DNA of 64,000 nt from Desulfovibrio ferrophilus (GCF_003966735.1 NZ_AP017378.1:2252905-2316904), one strand, 5' to 3'. Numbered from the stretch's first letter, positions 20,032-29,475 are shown. Translations and numbers: made by a program. Notes: generated by a model not told the origin, from the sequence alone.

Positions 20032-20913
20032 ATGAAGACCACAAGCCCGCTACTCGCCTATCTGGCACTGACCATGGCCTCCCTGCTCTGGGGTGGCTCG
20101 TTCATTGCCATGAAATACGCCCTTGCGACCTTTGATCCGATGATCATCATCTTTGGGCGAATGGCGCTGGGCTTTGCCGTCATGCTGCCCTTTGCAACCA
20201 GAATCCGACAGGGCTGCACCCCTCGGCCCGGCGACTTCAAATTCCTGGTATTCATGGCCCTGTGCGAACCATGCCTGTACTTCGTCTTCGAGGCCAATGC
20301 CCTGCAATACACCACGGCCTCCCAAGCTGGAATGATCACGGCCACGCTGCCGCTCATGGTTTCCATGGCTGCCATCCCCATCCTGAAAGAGAAAGTCAGC
20401 CCCGGTACCCTTTTCGGATTCGGGCTGGCCGTGGCGGGTGTGGTCTGGCTTTCAACCTCCGGCGTCGCCACGGAGGATGCCCCCAATCCGATGCTCGGCA
20501 ACATCCTCGAAGTCCTGGCCATGGCCTCGGCCGTGGGCTACATCATCACTTCCAAGCACCTGTCCACTCGCTACAGCCCTCTGTATCTGACCATGTTCAT
20601 GGCTGGTGCGGGAACGGTCTTTTTTCTACCGACCCTGCTACTGCCGGGCACCCATCTACCCACGTCATTCCCCACAGGACCATGCCTGGCCGTGGCCTTT
20701 CTGGGAATCGCCGTCACGCTGGGCGCCTTTTTCTGCTACAACTACGGGGTCAAATGCATCCCCACCAGTCAGGCAGCGGCCTTCATCAATCTGATTCCAG
20801 TTTTCACAGCGACCATGGGCTGGCTATTCCTGGGCGAAATATTCACTTATCAGCAGTTCGCGGCCTCCACTCTGGTTCTGGGTGGCGTGCTCATCAGCCA
20901 GCACAAAAAATGA
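20032..20913 (+). CDS. EamA/DMT-superfamily transporter
   Basis: A ten-helix inner-membrane transporter of the drug/metabolite superfamily, with two EamA repeats (LLWGGSFIAMKYALATFDPM near the start; the second from ~150). Members export amino acids, metabolites or drugs; the substrate is not evident. I start at the ATG before KTTSPLL (20032). The longer reading from 19996 adds a polar stretch and has no ribosome-binding site. Confidence 0.85.
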   Translation: MKTTSPLLAYLALTMASLLWGGSFIAMKYALATFDPMIIIFGRMALGFAVMLPFATRIRQGCTPRPGDFKFLVFMALCEPCLYFVFEANALQYTTASQAGMITATLPLMVSMAAIPILKEKVSPGTLFGFGLAVAGVVWLSTSGVATEDAPNPMLGNILEVLAMASAVGYIITSKHLSTRYSPLYLTMFMAGAGTVFFLPTLLLPGTHLPTSFPTGPCLAVAFLGIAVTLGAFFCYNYGVKCIPTSQAAAFINLIPVFTATMGWLFLGEIFTYQQFAASTLVLGGVLISQHKK

Positions 20914-21017
20914 TCCTAAAATTCACCTGATTTCCCTGCTTTCATTTCCTATTCTCCTCATGCTATACAGGGGGACACACCCAATCCGCACCTGTCCGGG
21001 AAAGACTCCGCGGCACC

Positions 21018-23360
21018 ATGAGAGACCAGAAGCAGAACAGATCGACATTCGGTGAACAGCGCCAGGGCCAACGCCCGAAATCAGGCAGCGACGATCTTCG
21101 CTATCGCGCCGTCTTTGCTCATATGGCTAGCGCCTTGGCTATCTGGGTCCCTTCCGACGACAACACCGATTTCATTCTGCGGGACATGAACCCCGCCTCC
21201 GAACGCCTCAACAGAATCAAACGCGAACAGGTCCTCGGCCATACACTCTCCGAGATATTGCCCAATGCGGAAAGCATCGGACTGCCCAGTGCCATCCATA
21301 GAGCCCTGAGCACCGGGGAGACCATCCACCTGCCGGCTCAACTGTACCAGGACGACAAACGATCCGGTTGGCGCAAGTACACTATTTTCGCATTGCCCTC
21401 CGGTGAAATTGTCACACTGATAGACGACGTCACCGAACGCAAACAGGCTGAGCTCAAGATGCGGGAGAACCTGGAGTTGTTCTCTCATATCTTCGAAGAC
21501 GCCTTCATGACCATGCTGCTCATCGACCCGATGACAGGAAATATCGTGGAGGCCAACACCAAGGCCTGTGAGTTTTATGGCTATAGTCGTAGCAAGCTCA
21601 AAACACTAAACATTTCAGATATCAACACTCTACCAACAGAAGAACTCAAGCATCGTCTAACGCAAGTCCACACTCAAAAGCAGAACCTCTACAATTTCAA
21701 GCACCGACTTGCATCCGGCGAGGTACGCGAGGTTGAAGTCCACTCCGGGCCAGTCAAGATACTGGATCAGGAACTTCTGTTCTCCATCATCCACGACGTC
21801 ACCGAGCGCAAACAGGCCAACGAAGCCCTGCGCCAGAGCGAAGCCGCACTTCGCAGCCTCATTCGATCCGCCCCTGTGGGTATCGGAGAAGTACGCGATC
21901 GCATCATCGGACAGGTCAACGACCACCTCTGCAGTCTGACCGGCTACTCGCCCGAAGAACTGAAAGGCCAAAGTGCACGCATCCTTTACCCCGATGAAGA
22001 AGAATTTTTAAGGGTCGCACGCATCAAGCATCCTCAGGTGCAACTCACGGGGCATGGCTCTCTGGAAACCATTTTCAGATGCAAGGACGGAGAACGACGC
22101 AATGTCATCCTCTCCTCATCCTGGAAAGATGATCAGCACCAGGACACTGGCATGATATTCACGGCTCTGGACATCACGGAGCGAAAAGAGGCCGAACGGG
22201 AACTGCGCAAGGCCCGTCGTGACCTGCATAATATCATCGATGCCATGCCCTCGGCCGTCTTCTGTGTTGACCTGCAAGGCAGAATCGTACTCTGGAACAG
22301 TGACGCCGCCCGATTGGCATGCAGCGACAATCTTGAAAACCGCCCTCTCACCAGTTCAGTCTCCGGCCTTTCCGAATTCGATGCCATGTTGCAGGAGACC
22401 ATCCGAACCCGCGAGCCCATCTCCTGTAAGGCTCTGCCTATGGAAAGGGATGGCAAGCTCACCTTCTGGGACATGCTGCTCTATCCCCTGCCCGAAGGCG
22501 GCACCGATGGCGCGGCAGTCCGTCTGGACGAGGTCACCGATCGCATCCATCTTGAAGAAATCATGATCCAGTCCGAGAAAATGCTCTCCCTGGGAGGGCT
22601 TGCTGCAGGCATGGCCCATGAAATCAACAATCCATTGGGCGGTATCCTTCAGGGTGCACAAAATATCATTCGCCGATTCGATTCTACACTGCCCGCCAAC
22701 GTCAATGCCGCCGAAGAACTGGGGTTGTCGCTGGAGGCCATGCGGGAATACATGAGCCGCCGCAGTATTTTCAATATGCTGTCTGGGATCAGAGACTCTG
22801 GAGAACGGGCGGCACAGATTGTCGCCAACATGCTCGACTTCAGCCGCACCAGCAATTCACGCCGGGCGCTCGTCGATATCACCGATTGCATCGAGAAGAC
22901 GCTGGATCTTGCGGCCAATGACTATGACCTCAAGAAAAAATACGACTTCAGAGATATCGAAATCGTACGTGATTTTGAAGAATTACCGCCTGTTCCCTGC
23001 ACGGAGACTGAAATACAACAGGTGCTGCTCAATCTACTGGTTAATGCGGCCCACGCAATGGCACCGTCATCCGACCATCCCGCCCCAAAACTCATTCTGC
23101 GCATCAGACGCAAGTCAGCACTGGCGATGATCAGTGTTGAAGACAATGGGACAGGGATCGATCCTGCGCACAAAAATCGAATCTTCGAACCGTTTTATAC
23201 CACCAAGGACCCCGGCGAGGGCACAGGGCTAGGCCTTTCCGTGGCCTACTTCATCATCACCCGCAACCACCGGGGCACGATTTCCGTGGACTCCGCTCCA
23301 GGACAGGGAGCCCGCTTCACCATCACCCTGCCTTTGAAAACCGACGAATTCGGAACATAA
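21018..23360 (+). CDS. Multi-PAS sensor histidine kinase
   Basis: A 780-residue kinase with no membrane segment, so it senses in the cytoplasm or through partners. Four PAS/PAC modules occupy ~28-510; the repeated phrase DVTERKQA or DITERKEAE marks their ends. The dimerisation/phosphoacceptor domain has GMAHEINNPLGG with His near residue 534. The HATPase domain carries LLNLLVNAAHAM (N box), VEDNGTGI (G1) and GTGLGLSVAYFI (G2). There is no receiver domain and no adjacent response-regulator gene, so the partner is unknown. Confidence 0.92.
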   Translation: MRDQKQNRSTFGEQRQGQRPKSGSDDLRYRAVFAHMASALAIWVPSDDNTDFILRDMNPASERLNRIKREQVLGHTLSEILPNAESIGLPSAIHRALSTGETIHLPAQLYQDDKRSGWRKYTIFALPSGEIVTLIDDVTERKQAELKMRENLELFSHIFEDAFMTMLLIDPMTGNIVEANTKACEFYGYSRSKLKTLNISDINTLPTEELKHRLTQVHTQKQNLYNFKHRLASGEVREVEVHSGPVKILDQELLFSIIHDVTERKQANEALRQSEAALRSLIRSAPVGIGEVRDRIIGQVNDHLCSLTGYSPEELKGQSARILYPDEEEFLRVARIKHPQVQLTGHGSLETIFRCKDGERRNVILSSSWKDDQHQDTGMIFTALDITERKEAERELRKARRDLHNIIDAMPSAVFCVDLQGRIVLWNSDAARLACSDNLENRPLTSSVSGLSEFDAMLQETIRTREPISCKALPMERDGKLTFWDMLLYPLPEGGTDGAAVRLDEVTDRIHLEEIMIQSEKMLSLGGLAAGMAHEINNPLGGILQGAQNIIRRFDSTLPANVNAAEELGLSLEAMREYMSRRSIFNMLSGIRDSGERAAQIVANMLDFSRTSNSRRALVDITDCIEKTLDLAANDYDLKKKYDFRDIEIVRDFEELPPVPCTETEIQQVLLNLLVNAAHAMAPSSDHPAPKLILRIRRKSALAMISVEDNGTGIDPAHKNRIFEPFYTTKDPGEGTGLGLSVAYFIITRNHRGTISVDSAPGQGARFTITLPLKTDEFGT

Positions 23361-23363
23361 AAA

Positions 23364-23390
23364 AAAGCGCCGCAAGGCGCTTTATTCATA
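23364..23390. terminator. Bidirectional terminator between the histidine kinase and small-protein genes
   Basis: AAAGCGCC-gcaa-GGCGCTTT, with A-rich sequence on the left and TTTATTC on the right. It works for both convergent transcripts. Confidence 0.8.
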
Positions 23391-23408
23391 CTGAATTCAT
23401 AAAAACGA

Positions 23409-23843
23409 TCAGGAACGGACCTTGGATTTCGCCAAAGACAATTCAGCAGATGTAATCACATCCATCATCACCAGAATCTCGCCCAGATCATAAGGACTTT
23501 GGGAATCATCCTTGAACTTCTCAGCCTTGTCGAGATCGGCCTGGGAAATAATCTTGGAGGTCAGCAAAAAGTCCTCGGGGGTCTCAAAATCATCACCGCC
23601 CAACGAAGGCGCCCCACTCCGCGCGCTCATCACAGACACACGCTCACGGACCAATTCATCCTCTTCTTCCTTCAAACGATCCCGCTCGGCGGTCTTGTCT
23701 TCAATCATCACTACGATCCGGGCAATTTCCTGACGCAGACGGAGTGCCTCGTCCCCGTAGGCCTTGGTCATCCTGATGTAGAGCACGGGCGATGCCAACA
23801 ACACCAACCCGAGGATAAGATAGATATAGATGGTCATTGTCAT
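23409..23843 (-). CDS. Small membrane-anchored coiled-coil protein, type A (copy 1)
   Basis: A 144-residue protein of unknown function. One N-terminal membrane segment (~4-24) is followed by a heptad-rich coiled coil (~28-75) and a C-terminal helical pair with the phrase LGEILVMMDVITSAELSLAKSK. That phrase resembles the half-repeat of MshEN (GspE/PilB N-terminal) domains. It is a close paralogue of the protein at 24443-24883. I start at 23843, where GAGGTG lies 8 bp upstream; the longer reading would overlap the preceding gene. It is the second gene of a two-gene cassette. Confidence 0.8.
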   Translation of the reverse strand: MTMTIYIYLILGLVLLASPVLYIRMTKAYGDEALRLRQEIARIVVMIEDKTAERDRLKEEEDELVRERVSVMSARSGAPSLGGDDFETPEDFLLTSKIISQADLDKAEKFKDDSQSPYDLGEILVMMDVITSAELSLAKSKVRS

Positions 23844-23859
23844 TGGGCATTCACCTCGT

Positions 23860-24306
23860 TCACAATACTTCCTGAGTGGCAATTTCCATGTCTTCAGGCG
23901 AAACAATTCCCAAAATGACCAACGCTTCTTCAACACTGGACCCGCTCTTGGTTTCCTCAAGATGTGCGGTCACACGCAGCAGGTCACTGTCGGTCACCTT
24001 ACCCATGGACATGAGGACACCCACAATATCCTGCCGGGGAGCATCGCTCTGGGCTGCAGCCTTTTTCTCCTGCTCAATAGCCACGCGCAGAGCCTGAACA
24101 TCCTTGCGGATCAGGTCCACCCGGCCCTGCCTGAGCAGGACATCCTTCTGAATGGACAGGAGATCCTTCTCCAAGCCCTTCAAATCGCCCAGCATACCGC
24201 GAATTTCATGGTTCAGCTTACGGCGCTTGTTCAACACAAGTCCACCCAACACAATGAAATACGCAAGCAGAATAACGCACACCAGTGCTACGGTCTGTAT
24301 ATCCAC
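23860..24306 (-). CDS. Small membrane-anchored coiled-coil protein, type B (copy 1)
   Basis: A 148-residue protein of unknown function. A membrane segment (~6-26) is followed by a coiled coil (~30-85) and a C-terminal domain with two similar halves: DIVGVLMSMGKVTDSDLLRV and SVEEALVILGIVSPEDMEIA. It is paralogous to 24894-25337. It is the first gene of the cassette, 16 bp before its type-A partner, so the two products probably associate. Confidence 0.78.
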   Translation of the reverse strand: MDIQTVALVCVILLAYFIVLGGLVLNKRRKLNHEIRGMLGDLKGLEKDLLSIQKDVLLRQGRVDLIRKDVQALRVAIEQEKKAAAQSDAPRQDIVGVLMSMGKVTDSDLLRVTAHLEETKSGSSVEEALVILGIVSPEDMEIATQEVL

Positions 24307-24397
24307 TTACGGCCTCTCATAATTGACAAGTCTTACCAGAAAATACGCAAAGTGACGATACAAGGCAATCGACATTCAAGTCGTCTGTTCTCAGGCA

Positions 24398-24420
24398 CAA
24401 AAAAAGCGCCCCAAGGCGCC
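24398..24420 (-). terminator. Terminator after the upstream cassette of small membrane proteins
   Basis: On the minus strand GGCGCC-ttgg-GGCGCT is followed by seven T residues. It separates the two duplicated cassettes into two transcripts. Confidence 0.75.
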
Positions 24421-24442
24421 CCGCGCAACGGCCATGCCTTCC

Positions 24443-24883
24443 TCAGTCTCTGACCTTGGACTTGGCAAAAGACAATTCAGCTGGCGAGATCGTATCCATC
24501 ATCACGAGAATCTCACCCAAATTATATGGACTTTTCGAACCCTGTTTGAACTTTTGGGCCTTTTGGATGTCCTCGGCCGTGATCGTACCCACTGACAGCA
24601 GATACGCCTCCGGGTTCTTGTACTTTCGCCCTCCGGCGCTCCCCAGCGTTGGCAACGAAGGATCAACTTCGATTAACGACAACTTCTGCTTGTTCAACTC
24701 ATCCTCCTGAGCCACAAGCCCGGCCACCTCGAAATCCAATTCCTCCTTGGTCACCGTCAATTGCGCAACCTGATGTTCCAGGCGCCGGACCTCATCGGCA
24801 TAGGCTCTGGTCATACGGCAATAATACACGGGGCAGGTCACGAGCAGAATCAGCCCAATAATAGAAAGGTAGACCATCATCAT
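24443..24883 (-). CDS. Small membrane-anchored coiled-coil protein, type A (copy 2)
   Basis: A 146-residue paralogue of 23409-23843 with the same plan: membrane segment (~5-23), coiled coil (~28-70), then paired helical repeats AYLLSVGTITAEDIQKAQKF and LGEILVMMDTISPAELSFAK. The ATG at 24883 has GAGGA 7-8 bp upstream. The last ~25 residues are nearly identical in the two copies, while the linker before them differs. Function unknown. Confidence 0.8.
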   Translation of the reverse strand: MMMVYLSIIGLILLVTCPVYYCRMTRAYADEVRRLEHQVAQLTVTKEELDFEVAGLVAQEDELNKQKLSLIEVDPSLPTLGSAGGRKYKNPEAYLLSVGTITAEDIQKAQKFKQGSKSPYNLGEILVMMDTISPAELSFAKSKVRD

Positions 24884-24893
24884 GCCGATATCC

Positions 24894-25337
24894 TCACATG
24901 GCCTCTTGGGCTGCGCTGTCCATATCCTCAGGACGCACAAGCCCCAGAATCATCAAGGCTTCTTCGACCGTTGAACCGCTCTTGGTATTTTCCAGATAAG
25001 TTCTGGCGCGCAGCACATCCTCGGCCGTGATCTTGCCCATGTACTGCAACGCTTCAACGATGGTTCGGCTGGGGACATCACCAGCTGCGGCGGCAGCGCG
25101 CTCCCGTTCCTTGGCAAGCTCCAGACTCTCGATCTCCTTTTCAAGATTGGAGACCCGAACCTCTCGGATCAGCATATCCGCCTTGAGATCCTTGATCCCG
25201 TTTTCAAGATCAAAGCTCTGATGACGCAATGAACGGATGACACGCAAGTAATTGGTACGGACGTTACGAACGATACCCCCAAAGACAAGGGCAAATATCA
25301 ATAACACGACACATGCGAGAACAGCGGTAAGTATCAT
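24894..25337 (-). CDS. Small membrane-anchored coiled-coil protein, type B (copy 2)
   Basis: A 147-residue paralogue of 23860-24306: membrane segment (~5-23), coiled coil (~28-80), then the tandem halves TIVEALQYMGKITAEDVLRA and TVEEALMILGLVRPEDMDSA. GGGGGA lies just upstream of the ATG. It is followed 10 bp later by its type-A partner. The B-A order and spacing are the same in both cassettes, which points to duplication of the whole pair. Confidence 0.78.
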   Translation of the reverse strand: MILTAVLACVVLLIFALVFGGIVRNVRTNYLRVIRSLRHQSFDLENGIKDLKADMLIREVRVSNLEKEIESLELAKERERAAAAAGDVPSRTIVEALQYMGKITAEDVLRARTYLENTKSGSTVEEALMILGLVRPEDMDSAAQEAM

Positions 25338-25482
25338 GTTTCCCCCAAAACAACAGAACCAAATCAGCTACCGACCATCTACACCACTTGGGGGGAACAA
25401 ATCAACAGGGAAAGCGTTTGCTCATGCAATATAAACACTTACAACAATATAAGGGGAAAGCAAGAGAAGGGACGGAAGTAAA

Positions 25483-26859
25483 TTAGTAGCCTTTACCAGG
25501 GTTTAGTATCCCTTTGAAATCAAATACTTTTTTAATATAATGCATAATCTCGGATTCCAGGGGAGACAGCTGCTTTCCCAGATGCGCGTACTTGGTCAGC
25601 CCGACGCCGTGCTCACCGGACATGGTCCCCCCAAGGGACAATACCAGTTCCACCACCTGGCTCTTGACCTGGAGGGCACGGTCGCCCTCGCCTGCGGCTT
25701 TGTCATGCATGACATTGACGTGCAGATTGCCATCACCAAGATGACCAAAGACCAACACCGTCAGACCGGCCTCGGTGGCAATTTTGCGAATACCGTCCAC
25801 AGCGTTGCGCACCTTGCTGCGGGGCACGGTGATATCGTCAGACAATTTATCCGGAGCAACCTTGAACGAGGCAGGATTGATCAACCGGCGTACCTCCCAC
25901 AAAGGCTCCTCTTCGCGCGCCCCCAAACCGCGGAGCAAAAACGAAGGCGAGGCCGAACGGACCACCTGCTCCAATCGATCTAGATCAGCAGCCAACGCCT
26001 TGCGGCCACCATCCAGGCGCAGCAACAATGCCGCGCCCGTGCCCTCGGGCCAGGGGACTTCTCCGACCTTGGCAACAGCCTTCAGAACGTCGCGTTCCAT
26101 GAACTCCATGGCTGCGGGCAGAATCCCGGCCGCAAAGATGTCCCGTGCGGCACCCAAGGCACCATCCGTGTCCGGCCACCCGGCCAGAACCGAGGCCGTG
26201 GCCTCGGGCTTGGGCAGAAGTTTCAGGGTAATTTCCGTCAACAGACCAAGCGTGCCCTCGGAGCCCACGAACAATCGTGCCAGGTCAAGCCCGACCACAT
26301 TCTTGTGGTTACGCCCACCGGTGTACAGAACGCGCCCACCGGGCAGCACCGCCCGTACTCCAAGCACGTAGTCACGGGTCACTCCGTATTTAACGGCGCG
26401 CATGCCCCCCGCGCAGGTGGCCACATTGCCGCCAATGGTCGAAATCCGAACACTGGCCGGATCGGGCGGATACATCAGCCCATGCCGGTCCAATTCCTTC
26501 TGGAGATCGGCAGTCACCACCCCCGGCTGGACCACAGCCACAAAATCCTGCGCATCGATCTCCAGAATGCGATTCATGCGCAGGGTGGAGACAACCACTC
26601 CGCCACCACGCGGCACGCACGCGCCCACCACGTTGGTTCCACGCGCTCGGGGGAACAGGGGCATGCCCTCTTCCTGAGCCCAGGCCATCAGCCTGACCAC
26701 CTGTTCCTCGCTCTCGGGCCGCACCACGGCCCAGGGGGCTTCGAACAGACGGCTGGCGTCCGCACCAAAGGCACAGGTCTCCTCGGGCACGGCAGTAAAG
26801 CCGTCACCCGGGAAGAGTTCGCCCAGAAATCGTGCTTGTGCTGGAGTCAGTCCGGACAT
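25483..26859 (-). CDS. FAD-linked glycolate/D-lactate dehydrogenase subunit (GlcD-like)
   Basis: A 458-residue flavoprotein of the VAO/PCMH family. The FAD domain has PRARGTNVVGACVP (~70), PPDPASVRISTIGGNVATCAGGMRAVKYG (~130) and FVGSEGTLGLLTEITLKLLP. The C-terminal FAD-oxidase domain has the substrate-side GHLGDGNLHVN and SGEHGVG motifs. It should oxidise D-lactate or glycolate and pass electrons to an Fe-S partner; the gene at 18670-19875 is a candidate. It is the last gene of the long leftward block, 7 bp after smpB. Confidence 0.9.
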   Translation of the reverse strand: MSGLTPAQARFLGELFPGDGFTAVPEETCAFGADASRLFEAPWAVVRPESEEQVVRLMAWAQEEGMPLFPRARGTNVVGACVPRGGGVVVSTLRMNRILEIDAQDFVAVVQPGVVTADLQKELDRHGLMYPPDPASVRISTIGGNVATCAGGMRAVKYGVTRDYVLGVRAVLPGGRVLYTGGRNHKNVVGLDLARLFVGSEGTLGLLTEITLKLLPKPEATASVLAGWPDTDGALGAARDIFAAGILPAAMEFMERDVLKAVAKVGEVPWPEGTGAALLLRLDGGRKALAADLDRLEQVVRSASPSFLLRGLGAREEEPLWEVRRLINPASFKVAPDKLSDDITVPRSKVRNAVDGIRKIATEAGLTVLVFGHLGDGNLHVNVMHDKAAGEGDRALQVKSQVVELVLSLGGTMSGEHGVGLTKYAHLGKQLSPLESEIMHYIKKVFDFKGILNPGKGY

Positions 26860-26866
26860 GGAACTC

Positions 26867-27337
26867 CTACTTGTAGCGGGTCAGTTCCCGGGCCGTGTCA
26901 CGCGCGATATCGCGCTGCTTGATGTCGTCACGACGATCAAAGGTCTTTTTGCCCTTACCCAGAGCAATTTCAACCTTCACCTTGCCGCGCTTGAAGTACA
27001 TTTTGGTAGGAACCAACGACAGCCCCTTCTGCTCTACTTTCGCAGCCAGAGAGTCGATCTCGCGCCGGTGCAGCAGCAACTGTCGTGGTCGTTCGGGCTC
27101 GTGCCCAAAATGGGTGGCAAACTCATAAGGGGCAATATGCACGCCCACCAGCCAGGCTCCGTTGGCATCAATCCTGACGTAACCGTCCTTGAAGCTGACC
27201 TTGGACTCGCGCAGGGATTTGACCTCGGACCCCATGAGAGCGATGCCAGCCTCCACCGTATCCAGAATTTCGTAATACCGGCGGGCATTCTTGTTGGTGG
27301 CGATAAGTTTGGTGCCGGATGTGCTTTTTTGACTCAT
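26867..27337 (-). CDS. smpB: tmRNA-binding protein SmpB
   Basis: The trans-translation partner of tmRNA that rescues stalled ribosomes. The 156-residue protein has the OB-fold core (YYEILDTVEAGIALMGSEVKSLRE) and the basic C-terminal tail (KGKKTFDRRDDIKQRD) that inserts into the ribosome. I start at MSQKSTSG, 4 bp after the ptsI stop; a Met seven codons earlier would overlap ptsI. tmRNA itself is not in the window. Confidence 0.96.
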   Translation of the reverse strand: MSQKSTSGTKLIATNKNARRYYEILDTVEAGIALMGSEVKSLRESKVSFKDGYVRIDANGAWLVGVHIAPYEFATHFGHEPERPRQLLLHRREIDSLAAKVEQKGLSLVPTKMYFKRGKVKVEIALGKGKKTFDRRDDIKQRDIARDTARELTRYK

Positions 27338-27341
27338 ATCG

Positions 27342-29123
27342 TTATACAAAGTCCTCATTGTCCAGAAGGGAGGAATAGAAAGCCAGTTCTTCGGGGAAGC
27401 GCTGGAAAATAGAATCCATGACCAGCTTGTTGATCTTGGTCACGGTGCGGCACTCCAGGACACGCCTCAGGAGCTCCTTGCATTCGTCCATGGTGGTCTG
27501 GCGAATGATGCGCTTGATGCCGGGAATGGCCTGTGGGTTCATGCTCAGGGAATCGATCTGCATCCCCATCAGGATGGGTACGCAGAACGGATCAGACGCG
27601 ACCTCGCCGCACAGACTGACCTCGATACCACTCTGATGAGCCGCATCCACCACATGCTTGATGGAGCGCAGGATCGCCGGATGCAAAGGCTGATAAAGGT
27701 ACGAAACATGCTTGTTCGTACGGTCGATACCCAGAGAATATTGAATCAGGTCATTGGTCCCGATGGAAAAGAAATCCACTTCCTTGGCCAGCAGCTCGGC
27801 AGTCATCACTGCCGAAGGCAACTCCACCATGATGCCCACGGGCAGCTCTTCGTTGAAGGGAATCCCCTCGTCGCGCAACTGGGCCTTGGCCTCGGCCAGC
27901 ACACGGTTGGCCTCGCGCAACTCGCGCAGGCCGGAAATCATGGGATACATCATGGCCGTGTTGCCTGCCAAGCTGGCCCGCAGAATAGCGCGAATCTGAG
28001 ACCTGAAAAGATCGCGGTGTTGCAGGCACAACCGGATGGAGCGCAGCCCCAGAGCCGGATTGCGCTCGTCGATGGCGCCAAATCCGGAAATGAATTTGTC
28101 CGCTCCCAGGTCCAGAGTACGGAAAACGACCTTGGCCGGAGACAGAATGCTTGCCAGATCCCGATACTCTTCGAACAGTTCATCCTCGGAGGGCAGGATC
28201 TCGCGATTCATGTAGGAATACTCAGTCCGGTACAGCCCAACGCCCTCTGCACCATGGTCCAGCACTGCCGCGACTTCCTCGAAAAGTTCAATATTGGCCT
28301 GCACCTGCACCCTGTAACCATCAATGGTCTCGGCAGGCAGATGGCAGTTGCGGACAATGGCTTTCTGATAGCCATCAAACTGGTCCTGAAGGGCAATATA
28401 CTCGGCCAGCTCGTCCTCTTCAGGCTCCACCAGAATCCTGCCCTTCAGGGCATCGATGATCACGAATTCGCCGTCTTCGACGGTGTCCTCGAGATCCTTG
28501 ACTCCCACGATGGATGGAATCTGCAACGATCGGGCAAGGATACCCGTGTGCGAAGTCTTGCCGCCTTCAGCCGTGGTGAAGGCCATGATCTTGTCCACTT
28601 CGAGCCCGGCGGTATCCGACGGAGCGAGGTCATGGGCCATCAGGATGATGCGACCTTCGATCTCCTGCATCTCATGGGACAGGCCCATCAGCTTGGACTG
28701 CACACGATCAGCCACCAGGCGCACATCCTGAATACGCTGACGAATGTAGTCGTCCTGGATGACAGCGAATCGCTTCTCCATCTCCTTGACGGCTTTCAGC
28801 AGCGCCCATTCAGCATTGATGCGCATGTCTTCGATATAACCGAAGGCCAGATTCCTGAGCTTGGGATCGCGCAGGATGGTGATGTGCGAATCGATGATCA
28901 GCCCGTGTTCCTTGAACTCGTTCGGCACCTGCCCACGTACGAGGTCCAGCTCTTCCACGGCCTGATCCATGGCCTGCTTCAGGCGCGATTTCTCGCCCTC
29001 CACAAAATGCTGAGCAATGGACTGACGCGGAATCCGTCCGTACAAGCGGCGATTCATGAACAGGGCTTTGCCAATGGCAATCCCCGAAGAGACCGGAATA
29101 CCGGTCAGGACCTTTCTGGCCAC
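27342..29123 (-). CDS. ptsI: PTS enzyme I (phosphoenolpyruvate-protein phosphotransferase)
   Basis: A 593-residue enzyme that takes phosphate from PEP and passes it to HPr. The phospho-accepting His is in GGKTSHTGILARS (H192). The PEP-binding barrel has FRTLDLGADKF, LGLRSIRLCL and the active Cys region VSLCGEVASDP. It starts 3 bp after the HPr gene, giving ptsH-ptsI order. It is slightly longer than the usual 575 residues. Confidence 0.96.
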   Translation of the reverse strand: MARKVLTGIPVSSGIAIGKALFMNRRLYGRIPRQSIAQHFVEGEKSRLKQAMDQAVEELDLVRGQVPNEFKEHGLIIDSHITILRDPKLRNLAFGYIEDMRINAEWALLKAVKEMEKRFAVIQDDYIRQRIQDVRLVADRVQSKLMGLSHEMQEIEGRIILMAHDLAPSDTAGLEVDKIMAFTTAEGGKTSHTGILARSLQIPSIVGVKDLEDTVEDGEFVIIDALKGRILVEPEEDELAEYIALQDQFDGYQKAIVRNCHLPAETIDGYRVQVQANIELFEEVAAVLDHGAEGVGLYRTEYSYMNREILPSEDELFEEYRDLASILSPAKVVFRTLDLGADKFISGFGAIDERNPALGLRSIRLCLQHRDLFRSQIRAILRASLAGNTAMMYPMISGLRELREANRVLAEAKAQLRDEGIPFNEELPVGIMVELPSAVMTAELLAKEVDFFSIGTNDLIQYSLGIDRTNKHVSYLYQPLHPAILRSIKHVVDAAHQSGIEVSLCGEVASDPFCVPILMGMQIDSLSMNPQAIPGIKRIIRQTTMDECKELLRRVLECRTVTKINKLVMDSIFQRFPEELAFYSSLLDNEDFV

Positions 29124-29126
29124 TGG

Positions 29127-29423
29127 CTACCCCTCACCAAACCGGCTCTTGAACAGGCCGGTCAGAGCTTCTAACGCCTCACTGGCATCATCTCCACTTG
29201 CACGAATCTGCATCCGCCCTCCCTGCTGGGCCGCCAGAGTCAGGATATCCAGGATGCTCTTGGCATCCACTTCCTGATCGCCGGACACCAGAAAGATATC
29301 ACAGTCGAAACGCTGCGCTTCCTGAGCCAGTTTGGCAGCCGGGCGCGCATGCAGCCCAAGCTCATTGCCGACGCGAACCTCGGCACTCAATGCTTTGCCT
29401 GGGGCAGTCCCCTGGTCGATCAC
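29127..29423 (-). CDS. ptsH: Phosphocarrier protein HPr
   Basis: A 98-residue HPr with the phospho-His in GLHARPA (H25) and a Ser in DAKSILDIL (S56), the position that HPr kinase modifies in organisms that have it. The N-terminus is extended by ~10 residues compared with E. coli HPr. It lies between the IID gene and ptsI. With no sugar-uptake set nearby, a regulatory role is as likely as transport. Confidence 0.92.
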   Translation of the reverse strand: MIDQGTAPGKALSAEVRVGNELGLHARPAAKLAQEAQRFDCDIFLVSGDQEVDAKSILDILTLAAQQGGRMQIRASGDDASEALEALTGLFKSRFGEG

Positions 29424-29475
29424 GTGACCCCTCCTTGCGCGCAGTTCATTGCGACATGACGTTCACACACAAACA

